Origin: Brachionus manjavacas
Lineage: Eukaryota > Rotifera > Eurotatoria > Ploima > Brachionidae
Direction of reading: 5' to 3'
NCBI GenBank assembly: GCA_019054805.1
Contig: JAHQIY010000011.1
Span: 935,001 to 999,000 of the forward strand
DNA: 64,000 bases
Shown here: piece by piece, positions 44,872-55,925 of the stretch
Layout of the letters: each line of letters opens with the position of its first letter
How positions within the stretch are numbered: the first letter of the stretch is position 1
Notes under the pieces: generated by a model
Databases searched by the model: none
Told to the model about the DNA's origin: nothing
Seen by the model: only the letters and a program-made list of their open reading frames with translations
Made by a program: the position numbers and the translations under genes

Positions 44872-47800
44872 GAGTGTTGTTAATGATTCTTCACAATTTT
44901 TTCCTCGTGTATCTTCTGGACATTCACATTCGTATCCATCACTGCCCTTTTTTAAGCATGATCCTTCGTTTCTACATGGATTTGGTTGACATGGATTTTC
45001 TGTTTTCCAAAATTTAATCTAAGAAGGTTTAGATTTTTTTTAGATTTACTTCTTTCGCAAAACTCTCCACTATATCCTTCTTTACATTTACAACTAAAGC
45101 CAAACATTTTTTTTTCATCCAAAGCTACATTTATACAAGTTCCTCCATTATTACACAAAGCATCATTTTGTGAACAAAATATTGGCGTTACTTTATATTT
45201 ATATATTTATTTATAAATTCATCATTCATCATTGTTGATTATTCTCATTATTAAAAATACCTTGGCATTTTTTGCATGTTCTTGGACACAAATCTCTAAT
45301 CCAAGGCAAAAATCCACAATAATCACTAAAAGCCGGACAAATGACATTTTTGTCAGCACAATTCAATGCTCGATACTCTTATAAAGAATTTTACTTATTG
45401 TCTCATTTCATCCTTTTATAAAGTACTTAGACAGCTTTGGCAGCATGATACTTTTCCTGAATCAGTATTACAAAATCCATCAATGCTATATTCAAACTTT
45501 CTGATTTCATCGAAATATTCACTGCATGTTATTAAGTCATCATTGAATTTAGTTCCGTCAATTCTATTCTGAACGAAATCATCTCCAAAAGGACATTCCA
45601 ATGCCGGTGCAGACCAACTTGATTTACACATGCCATTCAGACACATCTAAAAAGACAAGAATTCATTTATTTACTTTAAATATTATTTGAATTTTTTTTG
45701 AATTTATTTAAATTTATTTTTAAATTTATTCAGTACATTGAAGCTGGTCCAATTTTTGTACCAAATAGTAATTAATTTTGTGAAATTTTTTAATTTTTCT
45801 TGTTTTTTAATTTTGATTAAAAAAAAATCATTCAAAGATTTTTTATTAATAAAAATAAACACCTACCTTTCGGTATCCACAAACAGTTCCATTGGCAGCA
45901 GGAGAACTAGCCATACAAGTTTTAGAGCTTAGAGACTGGCGACAATACAATGCTGAGCAAATTTGAGAAGAGTATTCATGACAAAATGAGGCACTAGGAC
46001 CGAACATTAACTTACACTGTTCGTTAGCGTTCCAAAATTGACCAAACAAATTTTGTTCAGTCTCTAGACTGTAACTCAAGCAGCCAGCCATTTCAGACAG
46101 AGTTCTGAAAAAAAAAGATTAAGTAAAAAGTTACAAAAATTTCTAAACAATTACTCTCCATTTTCTATTAAATTCATTTTTACTTGTTGCTTAGAACATG
46201 ATGATAAAGCTGGATTATTCTGGGTCAAAAATTTGTTCATCAGATAACCATTGCCGCAAGAATCAATGTCATAGTTTACACCCATGCTAAGCAATATTTG
46301 TCGAGCCAAAGTAAGTTTATTAGATAATTGACCATCATCCTCAACAATTAGGTACTTGTAATTCGAGCATACAGAACCAAAATAAGAAATTCCCAAAAGA
46401 GTAGATTTGACCGATTCTGTTTCTGTTTTAGAATCATACCATAAATCCTTCCTTAAGATAAAAAATAACCCAAACATGTTCATTTTTTGTCAAATGCATT
46501 GGAATTTATGTCACAAATCTGTCAATTTCAATTTAGATTAACATTAATTATTAATTTTTTTTTTTATATATTATTAATGAATAAGCTCTGTAAAATTGGA
46601 AATTTCGTAAAAATGTTGTGAAACCCATAGAAATTAATATTTTTTTGTGAAAAATTTTTTAGAAAATTGAAGAATTATACTTTTCGGTTTTACATTTCTA
46701 TCTCTTATTCAGAAAAAGTATTTTAACTCAAATGAAAATAACTGAGTAATTTTTCTGTCAAATTTCGAGCATGAGAACCACATCAGTTTGTGGACACTAT
46801 ATCAAATAATAGAAGACTAAAAACAGTCTTTCCAATAACAGTTTATATGAAATTATTGCTTTAGGCTTAAGGCACTTTCTTTATTATTTTTAATGACACT
46901 AATACTGAATTTTAACTACGCAAAGCTACTAGTCATCAAGCATTCAAGTCAATGGCTACTTACTTTGAAATCTTCTATTTTGGTTCATTTAAAAAAAAAC
47001 CCAAAGAGTATATGAGATTTTCCAACATTTAGACCTAAGCCTCTTGAAATCTTGGATAGAAAACTTTGAAAATTCTAGCTAGAAGAAGTATTTAAATTAA
47101 CTCATGAATTAAGATCAGAAAAAACATTAACAGACGTGATTATCGATCAATTAGAGTAAGGTGATATATTTAAGCAAAACAGAATAAAATAGAAAAATAT
47201 AATCGATCAAGTTCGTGTGTAAAAACCATGATTCAAACATCAAAATTAGATTTTATTGAAAATATAGAATCCAATATCTGATAATTTCTAATAAGAAAAT
47301 TAATTTTCGCTGTTGTTCTTAAACCACAATTTAAAATGGGCCCTACCAAAACACTGACCACATTTATTTTAAAAAGAAAATGTATTCTCAAAATTTTTAA
47401 CATGTTATTTAGTTTGAAATTTCCTGTAATTCTTTAAAATTAAATTAGTTTTTTTTCAAGAATTTTTTGTCTTTTAAATTTAATCCTTTAATTTGATGAC
47501 TTTTTTAAGTCAAACAAGAAACAAGCATATTTTGTTATTTATACTCATTTTAGCTACCATAGTGGAACCCTAGTGTCTTGCTCTACAGGATAAAACCTGT
47601 CGCAGCCTATTATTATTTTATTATTATTATTATATATTATAATATAATTTATTACTTATTTACTTATTAGATTTTATTTTTTTTATCTTTTTTTACATCG
47701 CTTTTAATGCGTTCATTTAAATAAATAAAAAAATAAATAAATAAATAAAAAACCTGACCTTCTTCCAAGCTCCAAAAATCAAAAAAATTGTAGTTATATC

Positions 47801-49009
47801 GCAAAAATTAAAATTCCTGAACAAAACCAGACACATTTTGGGAAAGCTAGTGAAATCCTCTACGAGAAAAATGACATTTGGCAGCAGATTAGGTTTTTAA
47901 AAATATTAAAATATTTAATTAACAAGAAAAAATTATCTTGAAAAGAAAGTTAATTAAATTTTAAAAAGTACAGACAAGTCCAAACGAAATTACATGTTAA
48001 AACATAAAAAAATATATTTGCTTTTTAAAAAAAGAGGCGTGAGTAAATTTTCAAAATTAGTGTTTAGGTAAAAGAAGGACCCTATTAGATTATTGACAAT
48101 TATTTTTTTTTACACTTATTTTAATAAGCTATTTTTTTAAAATGAACTATTTTTTAACTTCTCTTCTATTTGAAAAGACTTTTATTTGATTTTATTTTTG
48201 ATTAAAATTTAACAATTTCAATAATAAAATAATAATTACCTAGTAAATAAAATAACAGAAAATTTTAAGTTTATCATTCACAGAGTTGGTCAAAATTCAT
48301 AGTCTATTGTAGACTTTAAAATTTAGGATTTTAATTTCATTAAATGCCCGAATTAAAATAATTAAAAATTGATTAAATCTACAATGAATAATTTTTTTTA
48401 AATAAATTAAAAATAAAATATAAAAGCAAAGTTTTTTTTTTCAAATATTATTTTTCCTCAAAATAAATTGATATTTCCAATTTGTAAAACGAAAATTTCT
48501 TAATTTTTCTAAATCTTACATAATTTAAATCTCATTTTAACTGTAACACATAATAAATAACTTTTGCATTTGACATGATTTTGTTTAAAAATACTTTGTA
48601 AATCCAATGGCAAGATTATAGTCCACATCCAAGTTTAGCTTACTCATATAATGTTTAAAAGCATGCAGAGCTTTTCTAGAATTAATAACCTCTTTAACAT
48701 TGTAGAAGGGAATTGAATCGCCCACTATAAAATTAGAAAGCCAAAACAAATCATTAATGAACTCGAGGAATAGAAAATCTGCAATTTTAATAGACATTTT
48801 AGTTTTTGAATCACTTTTTAACAAGTTATTGACGGAATTTATCAATTCAGTGTAATAGGTTCTCATATTTCTAAATGCGGTCGCCTTATCATTTGTATCC
48901 TTTTTAAAATGGTCCAAAATTGTTTCGTCAGTTACTATTAATATTTTGACTTCAAAGCTAACTGGTTCGGAAATAAGCTTTCCCGAAGAACCCGAAAAAG
49001 TTAAATCAT
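43711..49009 (-). CDS. ADAMTS-like secreted protein with dead metalloprotease domain, ShK, EGF and mucin repeats
   Basis: The minus-strand exons with matching phases are 49009-48595, 46451-46155, 46104-45867, 45646-45427, 45377-45261, 45190-45050 and 44999-43711. The first needs an upstream exon not found. In order: a reprolysin-like domain (FEVKILIVTDE; GSVCSNYKYLIVEDDG), its end (GNGYLMNKFL, SSCSKQQVK), an ADAMTS-type Cys-rich part (NANEQCKLMFGPSASFC, ANGTVCGYRK, MCLNGMCK), a ShK-like domain (ICPAFSDYCG, CPRTCKKC), two EGF domains (CNNGGTC...CKCKEGYSGEFC; NPCQPNPCRNEGSC...CECPED), and about ten 36-residue Ser/Thr repeats. The zinc motif HExxHxxGxxH reads RQILLSMGVNY: all three His and the Glu are replaced, so no protease activity is expected. 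It is likely a secreted, heavily O-glycosylated pseudo-protease. The stop at 43711 may be bypassed by a GTGAAC donor. Confidence 0.82.
46739..46808 (+). repeat. 70-bp repeat shared with the palindrome arms
   Basis: AACTGAGTAATTTTTCTGTC through GAGCATGAGAACCACATCAG and TTTGTGG recurs with few changes at 53561-53630 and, inverted, at 62487-62556. The core GAGCATGAGAACCACATCAG is identical in all copies. The family is unknown. Confidence 0.6.
47505..47650 (-). repeat. SINE or LINE 3' tail with (TAT)n run
   Basis: This is the reverse-complement partner of 12717-12840. The body (AAGTCAAACAAGAAAC through CTCTACAGGATAAAACCTGT) is about 85-90% alike and is followed by a TTA/TAT run. Confidence 0.6.
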
Positions 49010-50587
49010 CTTAAAATTCAAAATTACAATTAAATAAAAACAATGCGAGAATATGGTCTACATCAATATCCAATGTATTATTAATTAATAATAGAATTCT
49101 TAAATTTTATTTTACAAATTTTTTAGATTTTTTTTGAAAGAAAAACTAAAAACTTGTCAATTTTTTAACGCACTGGTCATTTTATTTTTTAAAGTTAATT
49201 TTGTAATAAAAAAACACTATATTAACATTTGCAATTTAGTCTTTTGACTATAAAGATAAAATTTAAATTTTGGTCAATTTTTGTTCAAAATTTTTTCGTT
49301 CAAATGTTCTTTGGACTTAATCACACATATATTAATTAGACTACAAATGGTCTTTCTCCGCTGTTCTTATTCCTATAATTGTAGAAAATTTAATTGTAAG
49401 ATAATTTAATTGAATTCAATTTAATAATATAATTGTAGAATTTTTTTTAAATTTTAAGTAAAAAAAGTAATATTCTTTAAATTCATAATAATAGCATCGA
49501 ATGGAATTAAATATGTACAAAAATCCATCACCTTTAATATTTAAATTATGTGATTGAAAAAATTTTTTGTGTTTTACATTTAAATTAAAACCTTTAAAAT
49601 ATAATTTTGATCTTGAAAGTACGACTGAATCTTTGTATTGTTTTTATCTTTAACTATTTCATTTTTAGTATAAAAAAGAAAATAAATTTAACAAAAACTT
49701 ACTTTTTACTTAAACTTACTTACTTCTTACTTTGTTTTTTTAGAAATTTGATTTCTTAGTTTTCTAAAATTAGTGTCATAATTAAAGTCTAATTTATTAA
49801 TTTTTGAACGGGCGATTAAATTAGAATTTTTATTTAGTTTAAAAATATCCCTAAAAAAATATTCAAAATCAATTTATTAAAAAATGTATTCTACACTACT
49901 AACTACTACTACAATTCTAAATAATTAAGTTGGTGAATGACTATAATAATAAACAAATAAGCTCCATTTTGAACAAAAATTTTTACTTAATAAACCATGA
50001 AATATTTCAAGATGGTCTATATTTAAAAACATAAAAAAACGCTGCTAGTATTTTTATGATACATCAGTATTTACTGGAAAAAAAACAAAAAAAAAAAAAT
50101 ACAATCAAAAAAGCAAAAAAAACATCAGATGCAATTAATCTGAATCAATGGACTAGAAATGAAGTGTTTTGAAAGAATTTTGTTTTAAAACAAAAAAAAT
50201 AAATATTCTTTGTTTGATTTAATCTATTTTAGCCCAATGTAATAATGTTGTAAAACTAGCTCCAATTTATTAAAAAAAAAAAAAATTAAAAGATCGCACT
50301 TTTTCCATGCTTTATCAAAATTGTGTTCAATAATTTTGTTAAATGACGAAAAAATGGCTGGCTAATAAAAATAAAGTCTTTTTTTTTGTCAATAAACTAC
50401 AACTATTTTTTTCTAAAGTAATATTTGCTAATATAAAGTAAAAGCTTTCTAATTTAAAATCAAACTATATTTCTCTAAAACAACTACATGCAAAAATAAA
50501 TTATTTCATTTTTTACTATAGTAAATTTAAGTATTTGAATAGTAGTTTTCTTCTATTCTAAAATCATTTCATTGTTGCATATAAAAA
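49010..50587. other. AT-rich DNA upstream of the ADAMTS-like gene
   Basis: The missing first exons (signal peptide and prodomain) of the ADAMTS-like gene should lie here or across the MULE to the right. I could not identify them. Confidence 0.35.
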
Positions 50588-52300
50588 ATGGAAATTGAAA
50601 AAGAACATTTTGAAAAGCTTAATTGGGAGATGTTAGAAGATGGCTTAACTGAACTTGAGCATAAAGAATATATTCGTGTTCAAATTCCAAAATCAGTAGC
50701 TTATCAAACTAATAGAGACTATTATTGTAAATAGTGCTTTGAAATCACTAGACACCGAGCCAAACAACAATTGAGAAGATGTGACACTGAAGGTTGTCCA
50801 GTCAAATACAACTGCGTTATTTTTGAAATAAAAGATAGCGTGTCCTTTTCCCAAAAAGCTGATAATGTATAACATTCGATCGCAGATGAATATAACAACG
50901 AGAATGGGTTACCAGAAAAATTAAACAATACAATCATCGAGTTGATAAACAACAACCCTGAACTGTTCCCAAGACAGATCAGATGTCATTTAAATAACAA
51001 CCGAGTCAAATATAAAATAGAGGATCTCGAGCTTAAGAGTGAACAAATAGCTGGCTTTGTTCATCAGTACAAAAAAAAGACGACACCAAAACATAATAAA
51101 GTCGATGACGTTGAAAACTTGCTGTCTAACAATTTGTATTTTCCTACAATTTACCCAAATACGCTATTTTTTTTTGGTTTCAACACAAATGACTATCGAC
51201 CGATTATTGGAAATGGATCTTCAACGTACCATAAATACATCTTTTGTACAGCTTTGAAACTTTTAAACGTCAGTTGCGATACGTCTAGTCAAAATCAAAC
51301 TCTATTTTATATCAACGGTACGTATAAAATCACTCAAGGCTTTCCTCTGTTGGTATTAGGTGGTTCAAATCCAAAACGTAACATATACCCGATAGTGTTT
51401 GGTATCGTCTAACACGAAGAGACTATTGACTTCAAACATTTTTTCGATTCCATTAAGTATATTTGTAATTTTTTCAACATTAATTTACAAATGAGATTTC
51501 TAATGCAAGATGCACAAGTAGCTTGTGCGGCAGCTGCTAAGCAATGTTTTGCAGAAATAACTATCCTCATGTGTTGGTTCCAAAACAGAAAATTAATAAA
51601 AGAATCCCTGACAAACTTGGAAAACATGCCAAAACTTATATAGACATGATCGAAAAAGACGTGGTGAGTCTACATTATTCAAATACTTTTGAACGCTTTA
51701 TTCATCTGAAAATGGAAATTTTTGAACGTTGGTCACAGATCGAGGAAATGAACGATTTTATGATGAAATGAATATTTTGAGAAATAATGGCTAGAAGGAC
51801 ACTGGATTAACTGGCCGTTGTTCACTCGTCCACCCAGTTTTTCTACTACAAACAACAACACAGAGGGCTTCAACAAAACAATCAAAAACATATACACCAA
51901 CTATGAACGAAGTACCATTCTTTAAGGCTGTAATGTGATCAAGAGAATGGTGACAGACTTAAGTATATCTCAAGTTAAATTTGATTACAGTTTGAAATGT
52001 GATATCAGTTTGATTGTTAAAGCAGATGAATTGATCCTGTCGGACTTTGGCATGATTGATTCTTTATCTGCTTACAGAATTGTCAACAATGAGAACAAAT
52101 ATAATGTATTGTTAATACCCCTTTATTGCAGCTGCCTATATTTTCTTGAATTTGACATATGTAAGTATTTCATCTGTCTGTGCAAGTTACTAAACTACTA
52201 CTCAGACGATAATGTGACAGAATTTGTCATGTTTAAAAAAAAGGGAGACCAGCTAAATCAAACAATGGTGCTTTATCAAAGAATTAATTTTTTTCTCTAG
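50588..52300 (+). pseudogene. MULE-type transposase with SWIM-like end, decayed
   Basis: From ATG at 50588 the plus strand encodes an N-terminal zinc-binding-like stretch (FEITRHRAKQQLRRCDTEGC, then PVKYNC), a linker, and a 156-codon open part at 50942-51412. That part includes TLFYINGTYKITQGFPLLVL and PKRNIYPIVFGIV, the MULE catalytic core region. It is followed by HEETIDFKHFFDSIKYIC and MRFLMQDAQVACAAAAKQCF. The last frame (51935-52300) has CSCLYFLEFDICKYFICLC, which fits the SWIM zinc finger CxC-xn-CxH found at the end of many MULEs. Several stops and shifts make it inactive. Its last 185 bases are repeated, inverted, at the right edge of the window. Confidence 0.75.
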
Positions 52301-52644
52301 TAAACTATGACATTACCTTAATTTTTTTTTTTACTGTACATATTTTTTGTTTCATATTTTTTTCATATTTTTTGTACTGATTTAATTTATATTACAATAC
52401 TTTTATTTTAATTTCGAATAAATTTTATGATGAAATGATAAAATTGTTGCTTGTAGTAGATTTAATATGCAATGATAAGCTTTATTCTAGTGATAGATTA
52501 CTTTAAAAAACAAAATATTTACCATAAGTTAAATATTATACCCGAAAAATCCCTCAAATGTTTGTTTTTTTAATCTAATTGGTTATGTTTCCTTGCTCTA
52601 TTTTAGTCGACGAATTTGAAAATATAATTTACTCTTTTTGGATA

Positions 52645-53268
52645 TTAAAATAAACCATCTTTAAAAAAGTTATTAAAAATACCATTAGGTAAAATATACT
52701 CCAACATATTAGCACCAATAGACCTTTTTTTTAAATAATTAAATTCTTTTTTTTTCGGCTTATTTAACTTCTGGATCTTATTCGAATCGAGATAATCCAC
52801 AATTTTTGGATGACCATTATTCATTGACACTATTAAATAAACAGAACCATTTATTTGCTTGTACAGATAGAAATTCTAAAAAAAAAGTTTTTTGTTGGAA
52901 ATTTAATGATAAAAACAAGGGTTGTCATTAAAGCATTTTTTTTAAATCTTGAAATTTTTAGTCAAAATCATTTGAATTGAGCTGGCCATTTTAAAAGAAA
53001 TTTATTCATATAAACTTCAAGATTTTAAAAAAATGACATTTTAACAAGTCTGATATGAACTTACATTATTTGAATGATTAAAAAGTGCATTAGTAATCTT
53101 TTGGAATTCTACTTGTGAAGATTTTAGTCTGATCCGAAGAGGAATTTTGGAAACAGGATAGGTTTTAGTTATGACAATCTGTTCATGTGGAATGACAAAG
53201 GCAAAAATGAAGCTCAGCTGACTGAGAGTCAAAACACATGATAAGATATAAATTTTTGTAATTTTCAT
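52645..53268 (-). CDS. Small secreted protein, palindrome left copy (two exons)
   Basis: Exon 1 is 53268-53065 and exon 2 is 52875-52645, with a GT-AG intron of 189 bp, giving 144 residues. The ATG at 53266-53268 was chosen because it starts a clean signal peptide (MKITKIYILSCVLTLSQLSF, then IFAF). The mature part is basic, with no cysteine and no recognised domain (for example SQVEFQKITNALFN, NFYLYKQINGSVYLIVSMNN, PKKKEFNYLKKRS). An identical frame lies inverted at 62849-63470. Conservation of both exons and both splice sites in two copies supports a real, or at least recently real, gene. Function is unknown. Confidence 0.7.
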
Positions 53269-53560
53269 TTTTTCGGTAACATGAACATGCAAACACGCTC
53301 TTAAATAGTGAGATGAATAAAAGTTAAAAAGTTATTTATTTTATTTCTTAAATTATTTTTGGTAATTAATGTCTAATTTTGAGACAAATGACAACATTTA
53401 TCATTGCTTTTTTTACATAATTTTTTGTTCACAGACAACATTTAAAAAATTAATTGAGTAGAAAATTTATTTATCTCTTTAATTAAATATAAAGGAGAAT
53501 GAAATAAAATTAGATTAATTTATCCTTTTTTAAAAAAAAACATTTAAACATAGATAAAAT

Positions 53561-53630
53561 TAACTGATACATTTTTCTGTCAAATCTCGAGCATGAGAAC
53601 CACATCAGTTTGTGGGCAATAAATCAAATT
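53561..53630 (+). repeat. 70-bp repeat in the left arm
   Basis: This is the same sequence as 46739-46808 with about six differences. It lies downstream of nothing recognisable and 300 bp upstream of the secreted-protein start. Confidence 0.6.
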
Positions 53631-53866
53631 TCTTGATTTTAACTAAAATAAATTGAAAAAAATTTTTTAAATTTAAAATTTAGTCATTACAAAAATAGAA
53701 CAGCCTGTAAATATAATTTAAATAATTTTGAAATAAATTAAAGATTAATTTTATAATTAAAGTTTCATTTTTAACTATGGCCTAATTTTATCTAACAAAA
53801 AAAAATGGGATAATTAAATTCATAGTGTACGATAAAATCTGGAAATTTAAATAATTTAAACTAAAC

Positions 53867-54137
53867 AAAAAAAAAGCAAAATAACATTTAGAAATAAAAA
53901 TTCAAAATAATTTATAAAATTTCTAAATTTGTTTTAAAATTTCAAATTTAATTTATTTATAATCTGTTCTATATTTGAAGAATTTTTTTATTTTTTTTCT
54001 AAATATTGTAAGTTTGACTTTTGTTTCGGTTAGACAATTTTTCCAACTTTTTTTCTGAAATTTTGAAAATTTTTTACCAAATTATTCAATCAAATTTTAA
54101 TTTGAATAAAAATAGGACAAAAAATTTTAATCTGTGC
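53867..54137 (+). repeat. Direct repeat, copy 1
   Basis: About 270 bp, from AAAAAAAGCAAAATAACATT to TTTTAATCTGTGC, is repeated in the same orientation at 54717-54985 with only a few differences. The copies enclose the membrane-protein frame 54292-54657. A third copy lies inverted in the right arm (about 61979-62250). Confidence 0.85.
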
Positions 54138-54291
54138 TTTTTGAGTTTAAAATAAAATTAATGAAAAATAAAATTTTTAATTCATAAAATTTTATTCATT
54201 TTATTCCCTTGATATTTAAATAAAGATATAATATTATATTAATTTTTAACTTTAAAAACTATTTTGAAAATTTTTTTTAACCTCGATTTTA

Positions 54292-54657
54292 TTAGTTATT
54301 AACGAAATAACTCTCCTTAATTTTATCAATTAAAATCGGAAAAGTTTCTTTGAAGACCAAACAAGATGATGAACCTACCATCAAATTCACATAAAAAACA
54401 GAACGACCGTTGAACCATATTGAGTCGATTATAGCAATCACAAGTCCAATAAATGAAACCAAAAATCGATTTAAATCCAATTTTAATAATTCGATTGTCA
54501 GCATGATGAAAAAGCAACCAAAAATTGTAACAATTGATTTCGAAAAAATGTCAATAACTCTGAACAATTTTTCAATAACTCTGAACAATTTTTCAATAAT
54601 TGACTTGATTTGATTTATAATAAAGATAAGCAAGTCGATTAAAAGATCAAATACCAT
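54292..54657 (-). CDS. Small membrane protein frame, palindrome left arm
   Basis: The frame is 121 codons from ATG at 54655-54657. An N-terminal helix has a twice-repeated IEKLFRVI unit. Hydrophobic segments follow at about residues 36-54 (VTIFGCFFIMLTI) and 63-78 (SFIGLVIAIIDSI), then a C-terminal third hydrophobic part. The last 62 residues are also encoded in the right arm (to 61822), with one replacement (Val/Phe). The DNA just upstream (54685-54716) is an inverted copy of 55085-55118, which encodes the start MDRLKNFIVDI of another small frame, so both may descend from one gene family. Function is unknown. Confidence 0.5.
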   Translation of the reverse strand: MVFDLLIDLLIFIINQIKSIIEKLFRVIEKLFRVIDIFSKSIVTIFGCFFIMLTIELLKLDLNRFLVSFIGLVIAIIDSIWFNGRSVFYVNLMVGSSSCLVFKETFPILIDKIKESYFVNN

Positions 54658-54684
54658 CAATAGCTACGCTCTGGGCGTTTCAAT

Positions 54685-54716
54685 GATGTCTACAATAAAA
54701 TTTTTTTAGTCTATCC
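54685..54716 (-). repeat. Inverted partner of 55085-55118
   Basis: GATGTCTACAATAAAATTTT through AGTCTATCC is the reverse complement of the start of the small frame at 55086, apart from two extra A bases. Confidence 0.6.
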
Positions 54717-54985
54717 AAAAAAAGCAAAATAAAATTTAGAAATAAAAATTCAAAATAATTTATAAAATTTCTAAATTTGTTTTAAAATTTCAAATTTAAT
54801 TTATTTATAATCTGTTCTATATTTGAAGAATTTTTTTATTTTTTTCTAAATATTGTAAGTTTGACTTTTGTTTCGGTTAGACAATTTTTCCAACTTTTTT
54901 TCTGAAATTTTGAAAATTTTTTACCAAATTATTCAATCAAATTTTAATTTGAATAAAAATAGGGCAAACAATTTTAATCTGTGCG
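54717..54985 (+). repeat. Direct repeat, copy 2
   Basis: This is the same sequence as 53867-54137. At its right end it reads AGGGCAAACAATTTTAATCT then GTGCGTAT, whereas copy 1 reads AGGACAAAAAATTTTAATCT then GTGCTTTT. The right palindrome arm carries the copy 2 version at this spot. Confidence 0.85.
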
Positions 54986-55085
54986 TATCAAGTAAATATT
55001 TAGTAATTTGATATTGATAAGTAAAATTAAAGTGAACTTAAGTAATTTTTCAAAATTACAAAAATTTTTAGTAAATAATTTTAAA

Positions 55086-55190
55086 ATGGATAGACTTAAA
55101 AATTTTATTGTAGACATCTGTAATGAAGATGTTCCCCGACTTTTTATTTGTTTTAATTTAATTTTATTTATTTTAATTTTATGTGTTTAA
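55086..55190 (+). CDS. Very small membrane-anchored frame
   Basis: The frame is 34 codons: MDRLKNFIVDICNEDVPRL followed by a hydrophobic tail (FICFNLILFILILCV). It would be a tail-anchored micropeptide if made. Its start is shared with the inverted copy at 54685-54716. The evidence is thin. Confidence 0.25.
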   Translation: MDRLKNFIVDICNEDVPRLFICFNLILFILILCV

Positions 55191-55249
55191 AAGTTGAAGA
55201 AAATTACTTCATTCGTTATTTTAATATTTTAACATAAATATAACTTTTA

Positions 55250-55735
55250 ATTTCTCTACATAACATATTACAGTATTTGAAATAAAGAATATTTAGCAAA
55301 AATAAACTTAACCTTTTCTTTTACTTGTTCTATCCGAGCGGCTTAGGTTTTAAGTCTCTCGTTAAACTAAAGGAAGGCTGAATAAGTCATCCAGAGTTCT
55401 GAACAAGAACTCGAATCTTTTGGATATTTCGATAAATATCAAAAGATAGAAGTAGTAGGCTTACTGCTTCGAAGAGCTGCCGAATAGGTGACTCTTTAAT
55501 CGGAACCAGCTGGAAAAGTTAGTTCAAGTCGGTTGCTGACCAACAGACTATAAACAGAACCAACTGATTGGTTCTAGGCTCTGGCTGAATAAGTCATCCA
55601 TACGGGGCTGCATAAGTCTCATAGGGATTTGTTAAGGTATTTAGGGAAAAGCACCCGCATAATATCATTTTAATAACTCTACACATATCAGTCTCATTGT
55701 CAGAAAAAAAACCCATACATCGGCATTACATAATT
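55250..55735 (+). repeat. Candidate 5' LTR part and leader of the retroelement
   Basis: The stretch is less AT-rich than its left flank, contains an AATAAA near 55278, and ends just before a TGG-starting segment fit for a primer-binding site. No second copy was seen downstream, so the LTR call rests on position and composition only. Confidence 0.4.
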
Positions 55736-55925
55736 GGTGACAGCAGTGCTGGCAAATGAGCGAAGCAGTGAAAACAAGCAAAATGGAAGAAATAACCATT
55801 GAAGCGGCTATTGATGCATGGATAAATGTTCTAAATTGCAGCAAGAAAAGAGGTTTTACGGCTGATTCCATAAAAAATTCAAAAAATTAAGAGCTGGGCT
55901 GGTCGAAATTTTAGCATCAGCTAAT

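Larger units (their letters stand above)
46452..48594. other. Intron of the ADAMTS-like gene, with repeats
   Basis: The intron contains the 70-bp repeat at 46739-46808 (shared with the palindrome arms) and the SINE-like tail at 47505-47650. (AAAT)n runs lie near 47710-47750. No further exon was identified. Confidence 0.5.
52117..54492 (+). repeat. Left arm of a large palindrome
   Basis: Bases 52117-54492 recur in reverse complement at 61622-64000, with coordinate sums of 116114-116117 and so only a few single-base gaps. Over the parts compared by eye the identity is roughly 99%. The arm contains the 3' end of the MULE, a small secreted-protein gene, the 70-bp repeat, one copy of a 270-bp direct repeat and most of a membrane-protein frame. 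The right partner is cut by the window edge, so the true length is longer or equal. Confidence 0.93.

Noticed and set aside
43808-44989. Open plus-strand frame of 393 codons (Val/Glu/Ser repeat)
   Set aside because: It is the antisense reading of the mucin array. The 108-bp period keeps it open by necessity, and the minus strand has the EGF domains and splice sites that join to it.
45245-45365. Toxin-like ShK peptide as a separate gene
   Set aside because: The six-cysteine segment is one exon, in phase with the Cys-rich and EGF exons of the ADAMTS-like gene, so it is a domain and not a free toxin.
51350-51375. GGTTCAAATCC, a tRNA T-arm-like motif
   Set aside because: It lies inside the MULE coding frame, and no acceptor or anticodon stems can be drawn around it.
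54410-54613. Plus-strand frame with repeated SITLNNF
   Set aside because: It is the antisense of the small membrane-protein frame. The repeat reflects a short duplication (ATAACTCTGAACAATTTTTC) in that frame.
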